Origin: JANXQG01 sp963824275
GTDB lineage: Bacteria > Planctomycetota > Planctomycetia > Pirellulales > Thermoguttaceae
Assembly (NCBI GenBank): GCA_963824275.1
Contig: CAWGOT010000001.1
Coordinates: 1-64,000, forward strand
DNA length: 64,000 nt
Direction of reading: 5' to 3'
The position numbers and the translations under genes are program-made. Shown here piece after piece: positions 50,326 through 61,009 of this stretch. The first letter of the stretch is position 1. Each line of letters begins with the position of its first letter. Below the pieces are notes generated by a model. The model was not told the DNA's origin. It ran no database searches and saw nothing but the letters and a program-made list of their open reading frames with translations.

Positions 50326-50408
50326 GTAGGGTGGTGTCGAGCGCAGCGAAGACCCACCTACAGTCTAATTTCTTTGGTGGGTCTTCGCTGCGCTTGACAC
50401 CACCCTAC
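50326..50408. repeat. Palindrome between sucA and sucB
   Basis: Arms GTAGGGTGGTGTCGAGCGCA... and ...TGCGCTTGACACCACCCTAC with inner GAAGACCCACC/GGTGGGTCTTC. It is a diverged relative of the GTAGGGTGGGAC elements. It fills the sucA-sucB gap and could affect expression of E2. Confidence 0.7.
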
Positions 50409-50411
50409 ATT

Positions 50412-53501
<3,090 letters not shown>

Positions 53502-53596
53502 GAAACCATTCCCCGCAAGGCGAGTGTGACGCTATATTTCGAACAATTGTAACAGATAGTTCTGTCGAATTTCAGGGCCCGCCCAGGTTAATTAGT

Positions 53597-53633
53597 CCCC
53601 TCTCCCTCCGGGAGAGGGGCAGGGGGTGAGGGC
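53597..53633. repeat. CCCTCTCCC palindrome upstream of sucA
   Basis: CCCCTCTCCCTCCGGGAGAG continuing GGGCAGGGGGTGAGGGC is identical to the first half of the element inserted in hydA. It lies in the short gap between the RNase gene stop and the sucA start. Confidence 0.8.
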
Positions 53634-53736
53634 TTTTCCCATTTCGCTCGGCCAACCAAGTATATTACGTAAACTCCGCTCCACAGACGACGAGATCGGG
53701 CGATTGGATAAATGATAACCTATTAGTGGGGTAAAT

Positions 53737-55221
53737 CTACCCGGCCTTCTTAAAGTCAATAAATCCACGCTCCACGTCGGTGTGCAGCAGTTCCACTTGA
53801 ATCTTATCGCCCACGTCCACCCCTTGGCTGCCCTGCACCAGTTTTCCTTCGACCGGAGGGCTGAAAACCCTTACCCAGGTCCCCTTGTCCGCCGCCCCGG
53901 TGACAATGGCATCGAACCGCTGGCCGACCTTCGATTGCAGGAGCAGTGCCGCTGCCGATTTGGCCACTTGCCGCTCGACCTTCTTGGCCGCGTCTTCCTG
54001 CTGTGTGCAGTGCAGCGCCAATGCCTCCAGGTCCTTTTGGACGTAGGGCACGGGACGCCCCGCCATCGCCGCTTTCAATAGCCGCTGGGTAATAATATCC
54101 GGATAGCGGCGATTGGGCGCGGTGGAATGCGAATAATGCTCCACCGCCAGCGCAAAATGCCCTAGCGGTTCGGTGTCGCCGGGCGTTTCGGCGACATATT
54201 CGCCAGGGCCCATGAGCTTGATCACCGCCAGCGAGAGGTCGGGGAATCGTAGCGGATCGGCCGCCTTCTGGTGGCTGAGGAAGTCGTTGAGCGCCCGCGA
54301 GTCGGGGTCGGCCGGCAGTTTGCAACCATGCTCGTGGGCGATCTCCACGATCCGGTCCCAGCGTTTGGGCGTGCGGACCACGCGCCTCAGGCAGGGGAAC
54401 TTCTTCTGCTCCAGATACTCGGCGGTCACGCCGTTGGCGGCGACCATGAAGTCCTCGATGAGTTGCGTGGCCCGATTGGGCTTTTCGAGTTCCAGGTCGC
54501 GAACTTCATCGCCCTCGAACTTGGCACGTCCCTGCAGGGTCTGGAACGACAGGGCCCCGTGCAGTTGCCGCAGGCCCTTCAGCGTCTGGGCCGCTTTGTC
54601 TTGCAGGCGGAGATTCGCATCCAGCCCCGGCACCGCTGCGACCGCCGCGGGCGGAGGTCCGCCTTCCAGCCAGGCGGCCACGCTATTGTAGGCCAGCTTG
54701 GCCTGATTTCGCACCCACGCCGTATAGACGGCCGGCTGCTCGACCGAGCCGTCGGCCGCCACGACCAGCTCGACGACGATCGCCTGTCGGTCGGCGGCGT
54801 AGCCCAGCGACGTGACGTCGGTCGACAGTTTTTCCGGCAGCATGGGGAAGATCACCGCGGCCGTATAGACGGAGGTCGTGTTATGCCGGGCGTGGAGATC
54901 GATCGCCGCCAGCCCGTCGATGACCGCATCAACGTCGGCGATGGCCACCAGGACCTTGATCTCGCCGCCGGGCAGGGCCTCGGCGACCGTGAGTTGATCG
55001 AGGTCCTTCGAGTCGTCATTATCGATCGAGGCCCAGAGCAGGTTCCGCAGGTCGCGCGGGGCGTCCGTGCCCGTGGCGTCCTTGCCTGCGGCCGGGGCTT
55101 GCAGGCCAGCGACTTCGGCCAGGGCGTCAGCCGAGAAGTCGGGGAGCAGGCCGCGCTGGCACATAGCCTTGCGGGCGAGTTTTTCGAGAAGGGCGCGGGG
55201 TTGGGTGTCGGTGGGGGTCAT
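53737..55221 (-). CDS. RNase II/R-family exoribonuclease (RNB domain), short form
   Basis: 494 residues, intact. The RNB catalytic domain has DNDDSKDLDQL (metal-binding aspartates, ~67-77), VAIADVDAVID, YTAAVIFPMLPEKLSTDVTS, FMVAANGVTAEYL and STAPNRRYPDIITQRLLKAA. A C-terminal S1-like OB region (GQRFDAIVTGAADKGTWVRV; GFIDFKKAG) follows. The N-terminal cold-shock domains of RNase R are absent, so it is shorter than RNase R or RNase II. Processive 3'-to-5' RNA degradation is expected. Start ATG 55221; TTG-type alternatives are not needed. Confidence 0.88.
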   Translation of the reverse strand: MTPTDTQPRALLEKLARKAMCQRGLLPDFSADALAEVAGLQAPAAGKDATGTDAPRDLRNLLWASIDNDDSKDLDQLTVAEALPGGEIKVLVAIADVDAVIDGLAAIDLHARHNTTSVYTAAVIFPMLPEKLSTDVTSLGYAADRQAIVVELVVAADGSVEQPAVYTAWVRNQAKLAYNSVAAWLEGGPPPAAVAAVPGLDANLRLQDKAAQTLKGLRQLHGALSFQTLQGRAKFEGDEVRDLELEKPNRATQLIEDFMVAANGVTAEYLEQKKFPCLRRVVRTPKRWDRIVEIAHEHGCKLPADPDSRALNDFLSHQKAADPLRFPDLSLAVIKLMGPGEYVAETPGDTEPLGHFALAVEHYSHSTAPNRRYPDIITQRLLKAAMAGRPVPYVQKDLEALALHCTQQEDAAKKVERQVAKSAAALLLQSKVGQRFDAIVTGAADKGTWVRVFSPPVEGKLVQGSQGVDVGDKIQVELLHTDVERGFIDFKKAG

Positions 55222-55420
55222 GGGCTTCCTGAGGTTGTGGTCTTTTCGATTCGGAGGATGCTGGCAATCTAGCGGAGATTGGCCCGGACTTCAACCGCCG
55301 GGTGCAACCATCGGGGACTGCAAGGGCAAAATTTCACCAGCGGCATCCTACGGAGTTTTCCCGCGTCCAGGGGTCAATATTGCACAACCTTAAATAGTTA
55401 TTATCTAGCGTTGTTCGAAC

Positions 55421-55645
55421 ACAAAAGTGGCCACAAGAGCCGTTTTGAGATTTTCTTCGCGGTTTTCTACCACTACTGGCGAGTCGCCCATTGTCCAAAG
55501 GGCGTTGCTGGCACGACGAAAACTGCGGGAAAACGACGACTTGACACTCCAACGAGTCATTGACGATCCGGCCACAAACTGGCCAAAACTGGCCACGTTT
55601 CCGGCCAAATCTGGCCAAATCTGGCCAAATCTGGCCACTTTCGGC
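55421..55645 (-). repeat. TTTGGCC-rich dispersed repeat, copy B (inverted relative to copy A)
   Basis: In reverse complement it matches 5421-5692: GGCC-centred units, then GTCGTTTTCCCGCAG-like core and GGCCACTTTTGTG end. The pair lies 50 kb apart in opposite orientation. Confidence 0.6.
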
Positions 55646-56060
55646 AAGATCTTTGCCCCACGGCATGTCCAATCCCGTTCTTGAACAATGCGGTCGAAAG
55701 CATGTCATGAAATTTCATCTTTCGTTTTTCCTGTTCTTGATCTTCCTGTCGGGCATCTTCCTGTCAGTCTTTGGCCCGGCGGCCTTCGCACGTATCGCGT
55801 GTAGGGAGCCGACTCCTGCGCCGCCGCTCACTGGGCGGAACAAACGTCGCCGTGGAAGTTCCCTCTTCCATAGCAAAGCGCATGCCAATCGCGACCACTA
55901 TTCCATAATAGTCCATAACTATCCATATATAAACGAGTTGCATCGCGGCGAATGATGAGGGCCGCGCGACGGCGTGGTGCGCTATGCCGGCCAGGGCTGC
56001 CAAATCAGGCAGGGAACGTTCGCGCATCGAGCGTCTGCCTGCCAAATTGGCAGCGGACTC

Positions 56061-56243
56061 TCCTCGCCCGTTTCTGGGAGACGGGCAGGGTGAAGGCCAA
56101 TTTGCTCGCTCGCCCGGTTTTGGGAGAGTGGCAGAGTGTCAGGGCCGTCTTGCTCCCCTCGCCCGTTTCCGGGAGAGGGGCAGAGCGTCAGGGCCGTCTT
56201 GCTCCCCTCGCCCGTTTCCGGGAGAGGGGCAGGGGGTGAGGGC
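56061..56243. repeat. Cluster of about four CCCTCTCC-type hairpins
   Basis: Four CTCGCCCGTTTCCGGGAGAG-type palindromes lie in a row. The last units repeat with a 49-base period (CAGGGCCGTCTTGCTCCCCT...GCAGAGCGT), and the first two are degenerate. The final copy ends GGGGCAGGGGGTGAGGGC like the 53.6-kb and hydA copies. Confidence 0.8.
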
Positions 56244-56258
56244 TCTGGGTCTTCCCGT

Positions 56259-56291
56259 CCTTCATCCCTCATCCTTCATCCTTCATCCTTC
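56259..56291. repeat. Short tandem repeat CATCCTT
   Basis: About four to five consecutive copies of a 7-8-base CATCCTT/CATCCCT unit follow the hairpin cluster. Confidence 0.8.
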
Positions 56292-56572
56292 TACACCTAC
56301 ACTGTCCGTCCGGTGTTTCGAGTGGACAGGCGGGAAAATCGAGGGCCTGAAGACACGAAAAGACCCTGTTTTCCCGACAAAAAGCGGCCTCAGAAAAAAT
56401 CTGGAATTGCGGCAAAGTGTCCGGTCGCCGGCCTCTTCTGTCCGGCCGGACATGGATTACGACATGGCTTGTCCGTCCCATCTCCGCGAGCCTTAGCCGC
56501 CGGTGCCGGTCGTGGCTGCCAGTTGGCAGCGTGGCTGGCAGGGCGTAGACTAGCTTCTGGAAGGATCGTACC

Positions 56573-56686
56573 ATGGACAGCTTCGCCACGCCCGAACCCC
56601 GCACCGCCAAGTCGAAGCCTGGACGCCGCCGGTTCCAGTTCAGCTTACGAACGTTACTGGGACTCATGTTTCTGACTGGGACATAG
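56573..56686 (+). pseudogene. Truncated 37-residue ORF, N-terminus of a larger protein
   Basis: ATG 56573 has GGAAGGA about 7 bases upstream. MDSFATPEPRTAKSKPGRRR is followed by FQFSLRTLLGLMFLTGT and a stop. The basic stretch plus 'FSLRTLL' hydrophobic start is a common opening of planctomycete membrane proteins in my experience; the rest of the protein is missing. Confidence 0.35.
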
Positions 56687-57257
56687 AACAGAATTCCGCC
56701 GAGAGGCCTGAAAGTCGTTGAGTGCCCATGACCAAACACGGATTTTTTGGAGTACGAAGGTCCGTGTTCAATCCGTGTTTCGTCCGTGGCCAACTCATGC
56801 GTCCCCGGAATTGCCCGTCGCGCCGGACTGCGACTGGTCCATGCGGCCGCTGGTCAGTTTTCCGAGCGGCGTTTTTCAACGTACTTTACGATCGTGTCGA
56901 ATCGCTCCCCGTCCCACGCCAAGCGCTCGTCGATATTTGTCGTGGGGTCCCAACCGGCGAGCCATTATTAAAACCAATAACCAGCCGCCTTAGCGATTGC
57001 CCCTTCTAAGTAGGGGGTAAAACTCCCAGGCATATTCGGCAGGTCGGTCGCTTGAGCCCGGCAGTTTCGGTAGAATGCGAATATCTGGCCTTGCCAATCA
57101 AGGAAAGCGTAGACTTACATGGCGGCGAAGCCGAAAACGTCCGTGATAGAATGAGTTCGCCCACGATTGCCGACAATATATATACCGGGCACTCCAAGAT
57201 GAACCACTCGACCGCCCGCTTGCCCGCCACCCCGTATTAGCCTCACTATGGACTGAC

Positions 57258-59435
57258 ATGGCCTCCGATCACGACCTAGCCAATTTCATTTGGCAGATTG
57301 CCGATCTGCTCCGCGGGCCGTACCGTCCGCCCCAGTATGAGCGGGTCATGCTCCCGCTCACTGTCCTGCGGCGTTTCGATTGCGTCCTGGCGCCGACCAA
57401 GGAAAAGGTCCTCCGCGATTTCGAACGCCAGAAGAGCAAGTTCAAGGGCGATGCCCTGGACCGGATCCTCAATCGTGCGGCAGGCCAACGCTTCCACAAC
57501 CGGTCACCGCTTGACTTCGAGAAACTCAAGGGCGATCCGGACAACATCGGCCCTCACCTGGTGAGTTATCTAAAAGGATTCTCGGCCAACATCCGCCGCA
57601 TTTTCGATTATTTCGAGTTCGAGGCCGAGATCCAGCGGATGCATGAGGCGAACATCCTGTACCTCGTCGTCCACCAGTTCTGTGACATCGACTTGCATCC
57701 GAACACCGTTCCAAACGAGCAGATGGGGCATATCTTCGAGGAGCTTATCCGGCGGTTCAACGAAGCCGCCAACGAAACGGCCGGTGACCACTTCACGCCG
57801 CGCGAGGTGATCCGCCTGATGGTCAACTTGCTGTTCCTGAACGACGACAAACTGCTTTCCACGCCGAAAACGGTGCGCAAGTTGCTCGATCCAGCCTGCG
57901 GCACCGGGGGCATGTTGGCCGAGGCCCAGAACTACATGCGCGAGCATCACCCCGACGCCGGCTTGTACGTCTATGGCCAGGACTACAACAAGCGGGCCTA
58001 CGCCGTTGCCGCCTCCGACATGCTCATTAAACAGGTCGATCACAACGGCACGGGCGAAAATATCCGTTTCGGGGACTCGCTCCGCAACGATCCCAAAGAA
58101 GGCGACCAATTCCCTGGTGAAGGGTTCGATTATCTCCTGGCCAATCCGCCCTTCGGCGTCGATTGGAAGCGGCAGCAGCGGGAGATCGAGGACGAGCATC
58201 GGCGGATGGGGTTCGCCGGCCGTTTCGGGGCCGGGCTGCCCCGCGTCAACGACGGGGCCCTGCTGTTCCTCCAGCACATGATCAGCAAATTCGAGCCGAA
58301 CGATCCGGCTGCCCGAAAGGACGGCTCCCGCCTGGCGATCGTCTTCAACGGTTCGCCGCTGTTCACCGGCGGCGCCGGCTCGGGTGAGAGCGACATCCGC
58401 AAGTGGATCATCGAAAACGACTGGCTGGAAGCGGTCGTTGCGCTGCCCGAGCAGATGTTCTACAACACGGGCATCGGCACATATATCTGGATCGTCACCA
58501 ACCGCAAGGAGAAACGCCGCAAGGGCAAGATCCAGCTTGTCGACGCCCGCGAGTTCTACGTTTCCATGCGGCGTAGCCTGGGCAACAAGCGCCGCAAGCT
58601 CGGTGAGGGTCCCGACCGTGGCGAACCCGATCAGATCGACGAAATCGTCAGGGCATTTGCGTCGTGTGGGGAAACCGATGCCGCGGTTCTTCGCGATGCC
58701 CGTGGAAACGGCCTGAAGTGGCTCGTGCTCGGCGGCGGCGCTCGCAAGCCGGTGCCCAAGGAAGGCGAGACAGTCGAGGTGCGTTGCGTCAGCAAGCTAT
58801 TCGACAACGCCGATTTTGGCTACCGCCGCGTCACGGTGGAACGTCCGCTGCGTCTGCGATTCCAGATCGACATTGACCGCAAGAGCCGATTTCTGGATGC
58901 GGTGCCCTACTTGCTTGACGACATCCAGGCGATAGACAAGAAGCTGGGCCGCGAACCGCGGCTTGACTGGGACTCGGTCCGCGATGAGATTGATTTGGTG
59001 GTTGCCGACAACGGCTCAAAGTGGAAGAAAGCCGAAACGAAACTCTTCCGCGACGTCTTCTGCGAGGCCGATCCATTGGCCGAACCCGTGTTTGCCCAAG
59101 GCCGAAAGGCAACGCGGAACCGGCAGGACCGGATTTACGGCTGGTTCCCCGGCAGGGTCGAAAAGCAGGAGGTCAGATACGAACCCGATCCGAGCTTACG
59201 CGATTTTGAGAATATCCCGCTTAAGGAGGACGAAGCGGAGTACTTCATGCGCGAGGTTTTGCCATACGTCGCCGACGCCTGGATCGACGCGGAAAAGACC
59301 AAGATCGGTTACGAGATCAACTTCAACCGTCACTTCTACGTCTATCGACCGCCCCGGCCGCTCGCGGAGATTGACGCAGATTTGAAGAACGCCGAAGAGG
59401 AGTTCCTCCGGTTGCTAAAGGAGGTGACGGAGTGA
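57258..59435 (+). CDS. hsdM: Type I restriction-modification DNA methyltransferase HsdM
   Basis: 725 residues, intact. MASDHDLANFIWQIADLLRG opens the N-terminal helical domain; EELIRRFNEAANETAGDHFT then PREVIRLMV is the typical region before the SAM site. Motif I is DPACGTGGM (~215) and motif IV is NPPFG (~296). The C-terminal extension (ESDIRKWIIENDWLEAVVAL; GIGTYIWIVTNRKEKRRKGK) is usual. It methylates adenine in the HsdS-defined target. HsdS starts at GTG 59432, overlapping this stop by four bases. Confidence 0.92.
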   Translation: MASDHDLANFIWQIADLLRGPYRPPQYERVMLPLTVLRRFDCVLAPTKEKVLRDFERQKSKFKGDALDRILNRAAGQRFHNRSPLDFEKLKGDPDNIGPHLVSYLKGFSANIRRIFDYFEFEAEIQRMHEANILYLVVHQFCDIDLHPNTVPNEQMGHIFEELIRRFNEAANETAGDHFTPREVIRLMVNLLFLNDDKLLSTPKTVRKLLDPACGTGGMLAEAQNYMREHHPDAGLYVYGQDYNKRAYAVAASDMLIKQVDHNGTGENIRFGDSLRNDPKEGDQFPGEGFDYLLANPPFGVDWKRQQREIEDEHRRMGFAGRFGAGLPRVNDGALLFLQHMISKFEPNDPAARKDGSRLAIVFNGSPLFTGGAGSGESDIRKWIIENDWLEAVVALPEQMFYNTGIGTYIWIVTNRKEKRRKGKIQLVDAREFYVSMRRSLGNKRRKLGEGPDRGEPDQIDEIVRAFASCGETDAAVLRDARGNGLKWLVLGGGARKPVPKEGETVEVRCVSKLFDNADFGYRRVTVERPLRLRFQIDIDRKSRFLDAVPYLLDDIQAIDKKLGREPRLDWDSVRDEIDLVVADNGSKWKKAETKLFRDVFCEADPLAEPVFAQGRKATRNRQDRIYGWFPGRVEKQEVRYEPDPSLRDFENIPLKEDEAEYFMREVLPYVADAWIDAEKTKIGYEINFNRHFYVYRPPRPLAEIDADLKNAEEEFLRLLKEVTE

Positions 59436-60763
59436 CCGCGACAAAGAACGCCTTAGGCCTTCCCTGGCAAGTCGAAATACCGGATGAGTGGCCCGCTGTT
59501 AGGGTGAAGTACGTCTCCAAAGTGCAACTCAGCAATGTCGACAAAAAAAGCGTTCCTGGAGAAGAGCCTGTTCGCCTTTGCAATTATATCGATGTCTACA
59601 GGAATGATGTCATTACGGACGACCTCGAGTTCATGGCTGCGACGGCGACGGCCGCGCAAGTCGCCAATTTTGCGCTTATAAAGGGCGACGTTTTGGTGAC
59701 GAAGGATTCTGAAGCGTGGGACGATATCGCCGTGCCAGCGGTTGTTGCAGAGGATCTGGATGGGGTTCTTTGCGGCTATCATCTTGCACTCATTAGACCT
59801 GATCCGTTGAGGGCTTACGGACCTTACTTGGCGAGGTGTTTTAGGGCAACGGGGCTCGCGGAACAGTTTGCGATTTCTGCGAACGGGGTCACACGTTTTG
59901 GCCTTGGCAAGGACGAGATTGCGGGAGCAAGGTTCCCTCTACCGCCTCGCGCAACTCAACGACGGATTGCCGACTATCTCGACCGGGAGGCGGCGGCGAT
60001 CGATGCGTTGATCGCGGCGAAGGAGCGCTTATTGGCGATCCTGGCCGAGAAGCGGCGGGCGCTGATCACTCGGGCCGTGACCCGCGGCCTGAATCCCAAG
60101 GTCGCGCTACGCGAGTCTGGATGTTCTTGGCTAGGCGAGATTCCGCGACATTGGCAAGCAAAGCGGTTGAAGTTTCTGGGTGACGTAAGGACCGGGCTGA
60201 CGATCGGCAAAAACTACGGGACGCGTCCGTTGTCCGAATATTTCTATCTACGGGTTGCTAACGTCCAGGACTCGCATCTAGTGTTGGATGATCTCACAAC
60301 GGTCGCAGTTCCCGACAGCGAGGCCGACTCGTGCTTGCTAAAGTCTGGCGACGTGCTCATGAACGAGGGTGGTGACATCGATAAACTCGGCCGAGGTTGT
60401 GTTTGGCGCGGTGAAATATCACCCTGCCTACATCAAAACCACGTGTTTTCGGTGCGACCGCACGGAGTCGACTCGGATTGGTTAGCCGCATGGACGGCTA
60501 CCCTGCCTGCCAAGAGCTACTTCGAAAGCCATGCAAAACGCACGACGAACCTTGCTTCGATCTCCTCCGCGAACATCAAGGAACTTCCCGTTCCTTTGCC
60601 GCCTGACGCAGAGCAGAAAGCCATTCTTGCGTACGCCCAGAAGGCTTCGGCGGCACTCGACGCCTTGTGGACATCAGCACAGCGGACAGTTATCCTGTTA
60701 AAAGAACGCCGCGCGGCGTTGATTGCCGCCGCCGTGACCGGCCAAATTGTGGTAAAGGACTGA
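59432..60763 (+). CDS. hsdS: Type I restriction-modification specificity subunit HsdS
   Basis: 443 residues from GTG 59432. Two target-recognition domains: the first (~1-175) ends in the central conserved region PPRATQRRIADYLDREAAAI then LIAAKERLLAILAEKRRALI. The second (~230-385, starting ESGCSWLGEIPRHWQAKRLK) ends in PPDAEQKAILAYAQKASAAL and LLKERRAALIAAAVTGQIVV. The duplicated TRD-plus-helix layout defines HsdS. The bipartite recognition sequence cannot be deduced. Intact; a truncated ATPase gene follows after 2 bases. Confidence 0.92.
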   Translation: MTATKNALGLPWQVEIPDEWPAVRVKYVSKVQLSNVDKKSVPGEEPVRLCNYIDVYRNDVITDDLEFMAATATAAQVANFALIKGDVLVTKDSEAWDDIAVPAVVAEDLDGVLCGYHLALIRPDPLRAYGPYLARCFRATGLAEQFAISANGVTRFGLGKDEIAGARFPLPPRATQRRIADYLDREAAAIDALIAAKERLLAILAEKRRALITRAVTRGLNPKVALRESGCSWLGEIPRHWQAKRLKFLGDVRTGLTIGKNYGTRPLSEYFYLRVANVQDSHLVLDDLTTVAVPDSEADSCLLKSGDVLMNEGGDIDKLGRGCVWRGEISPCLHQNHVFSVRPHGVDSDWLAAWTATLPAKSYFESHAKRTTNLASISSANIKELPVPLPPDAEQKAILAYAQKASAALDALWTSAQRTVILLKERRAALIAAAVTGQIVVKD

Positions 60764-60765
60764 AA

Positions 60766-60954
60766 ATGTTCGTCACCAGCCTGCAGCTTACAAACGTCCG
60801 GGGCTTCACGAACATCGAGATCCCCTTTCAGCCCGGCATCAACGTGCTGGCGGGCGTCAACGGTAGCGGCAAGTCGACAATCCTCGACTCGCTGGCGATT
60901 ATGGCTACTGTGTTGCGATCGCCGCGGCCGCACAGGAATACGCTGATTTACTAG
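60766..60954 (+). pseudogene. Truncated SMC/RecF-like ATPase (Walker A fragment)
   Basis: 62 residues from ATG 60766, two bases after hsdS: MFVTSLQLTNVRGFTNIEIP, then INVLAGVNGSGKSTILDSLA with Walker A GVNGSGKST. It then stops. This is the N-terminal strand-Walker A unit of AAA-type SMC/RecF/OLD-like ATPases. Walker B and signature motifs are absent. It is probably a remnant of a full ATPase gene carried in the RM island. Confidence 0.6.
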
Positions 60955-61009
60955 AGAAGAAATCAAAGAGAACTAAGTACATCCGAGCATCGCAAAAGCA
61001 GGGGCGAAA

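Larger units (their letters stand above)
55222..57257. other. Repeat-rich intergenic region before the hsd operon
   Basis: 2 kb without a convincing intact gene. It contains the TTTGGCC repeat copy B (55421-55645), a fragment (~55730-55790) related in inverted orientation to the 118-bp unit of 28.5 kb (GACAGGAAGATG...GACAGGAAG), a cluster of CCCTCTCC-type hairpins (56061-56243), a short TCCTTCA tandem repeat (56259-56291) and a truncated ORF (56573-56686). From 56700 to 57257 I see only weak ORFs. The hsdM promoter is probably in the last 200 bases. Confidence 0.5.

Noticed and set aside
56061..56243. CRISPR-like array of short hairpins
   Set aside because: Units are palindromes with near-identical sequence between them and only about four copies; this fits dispersed palindromic elements.
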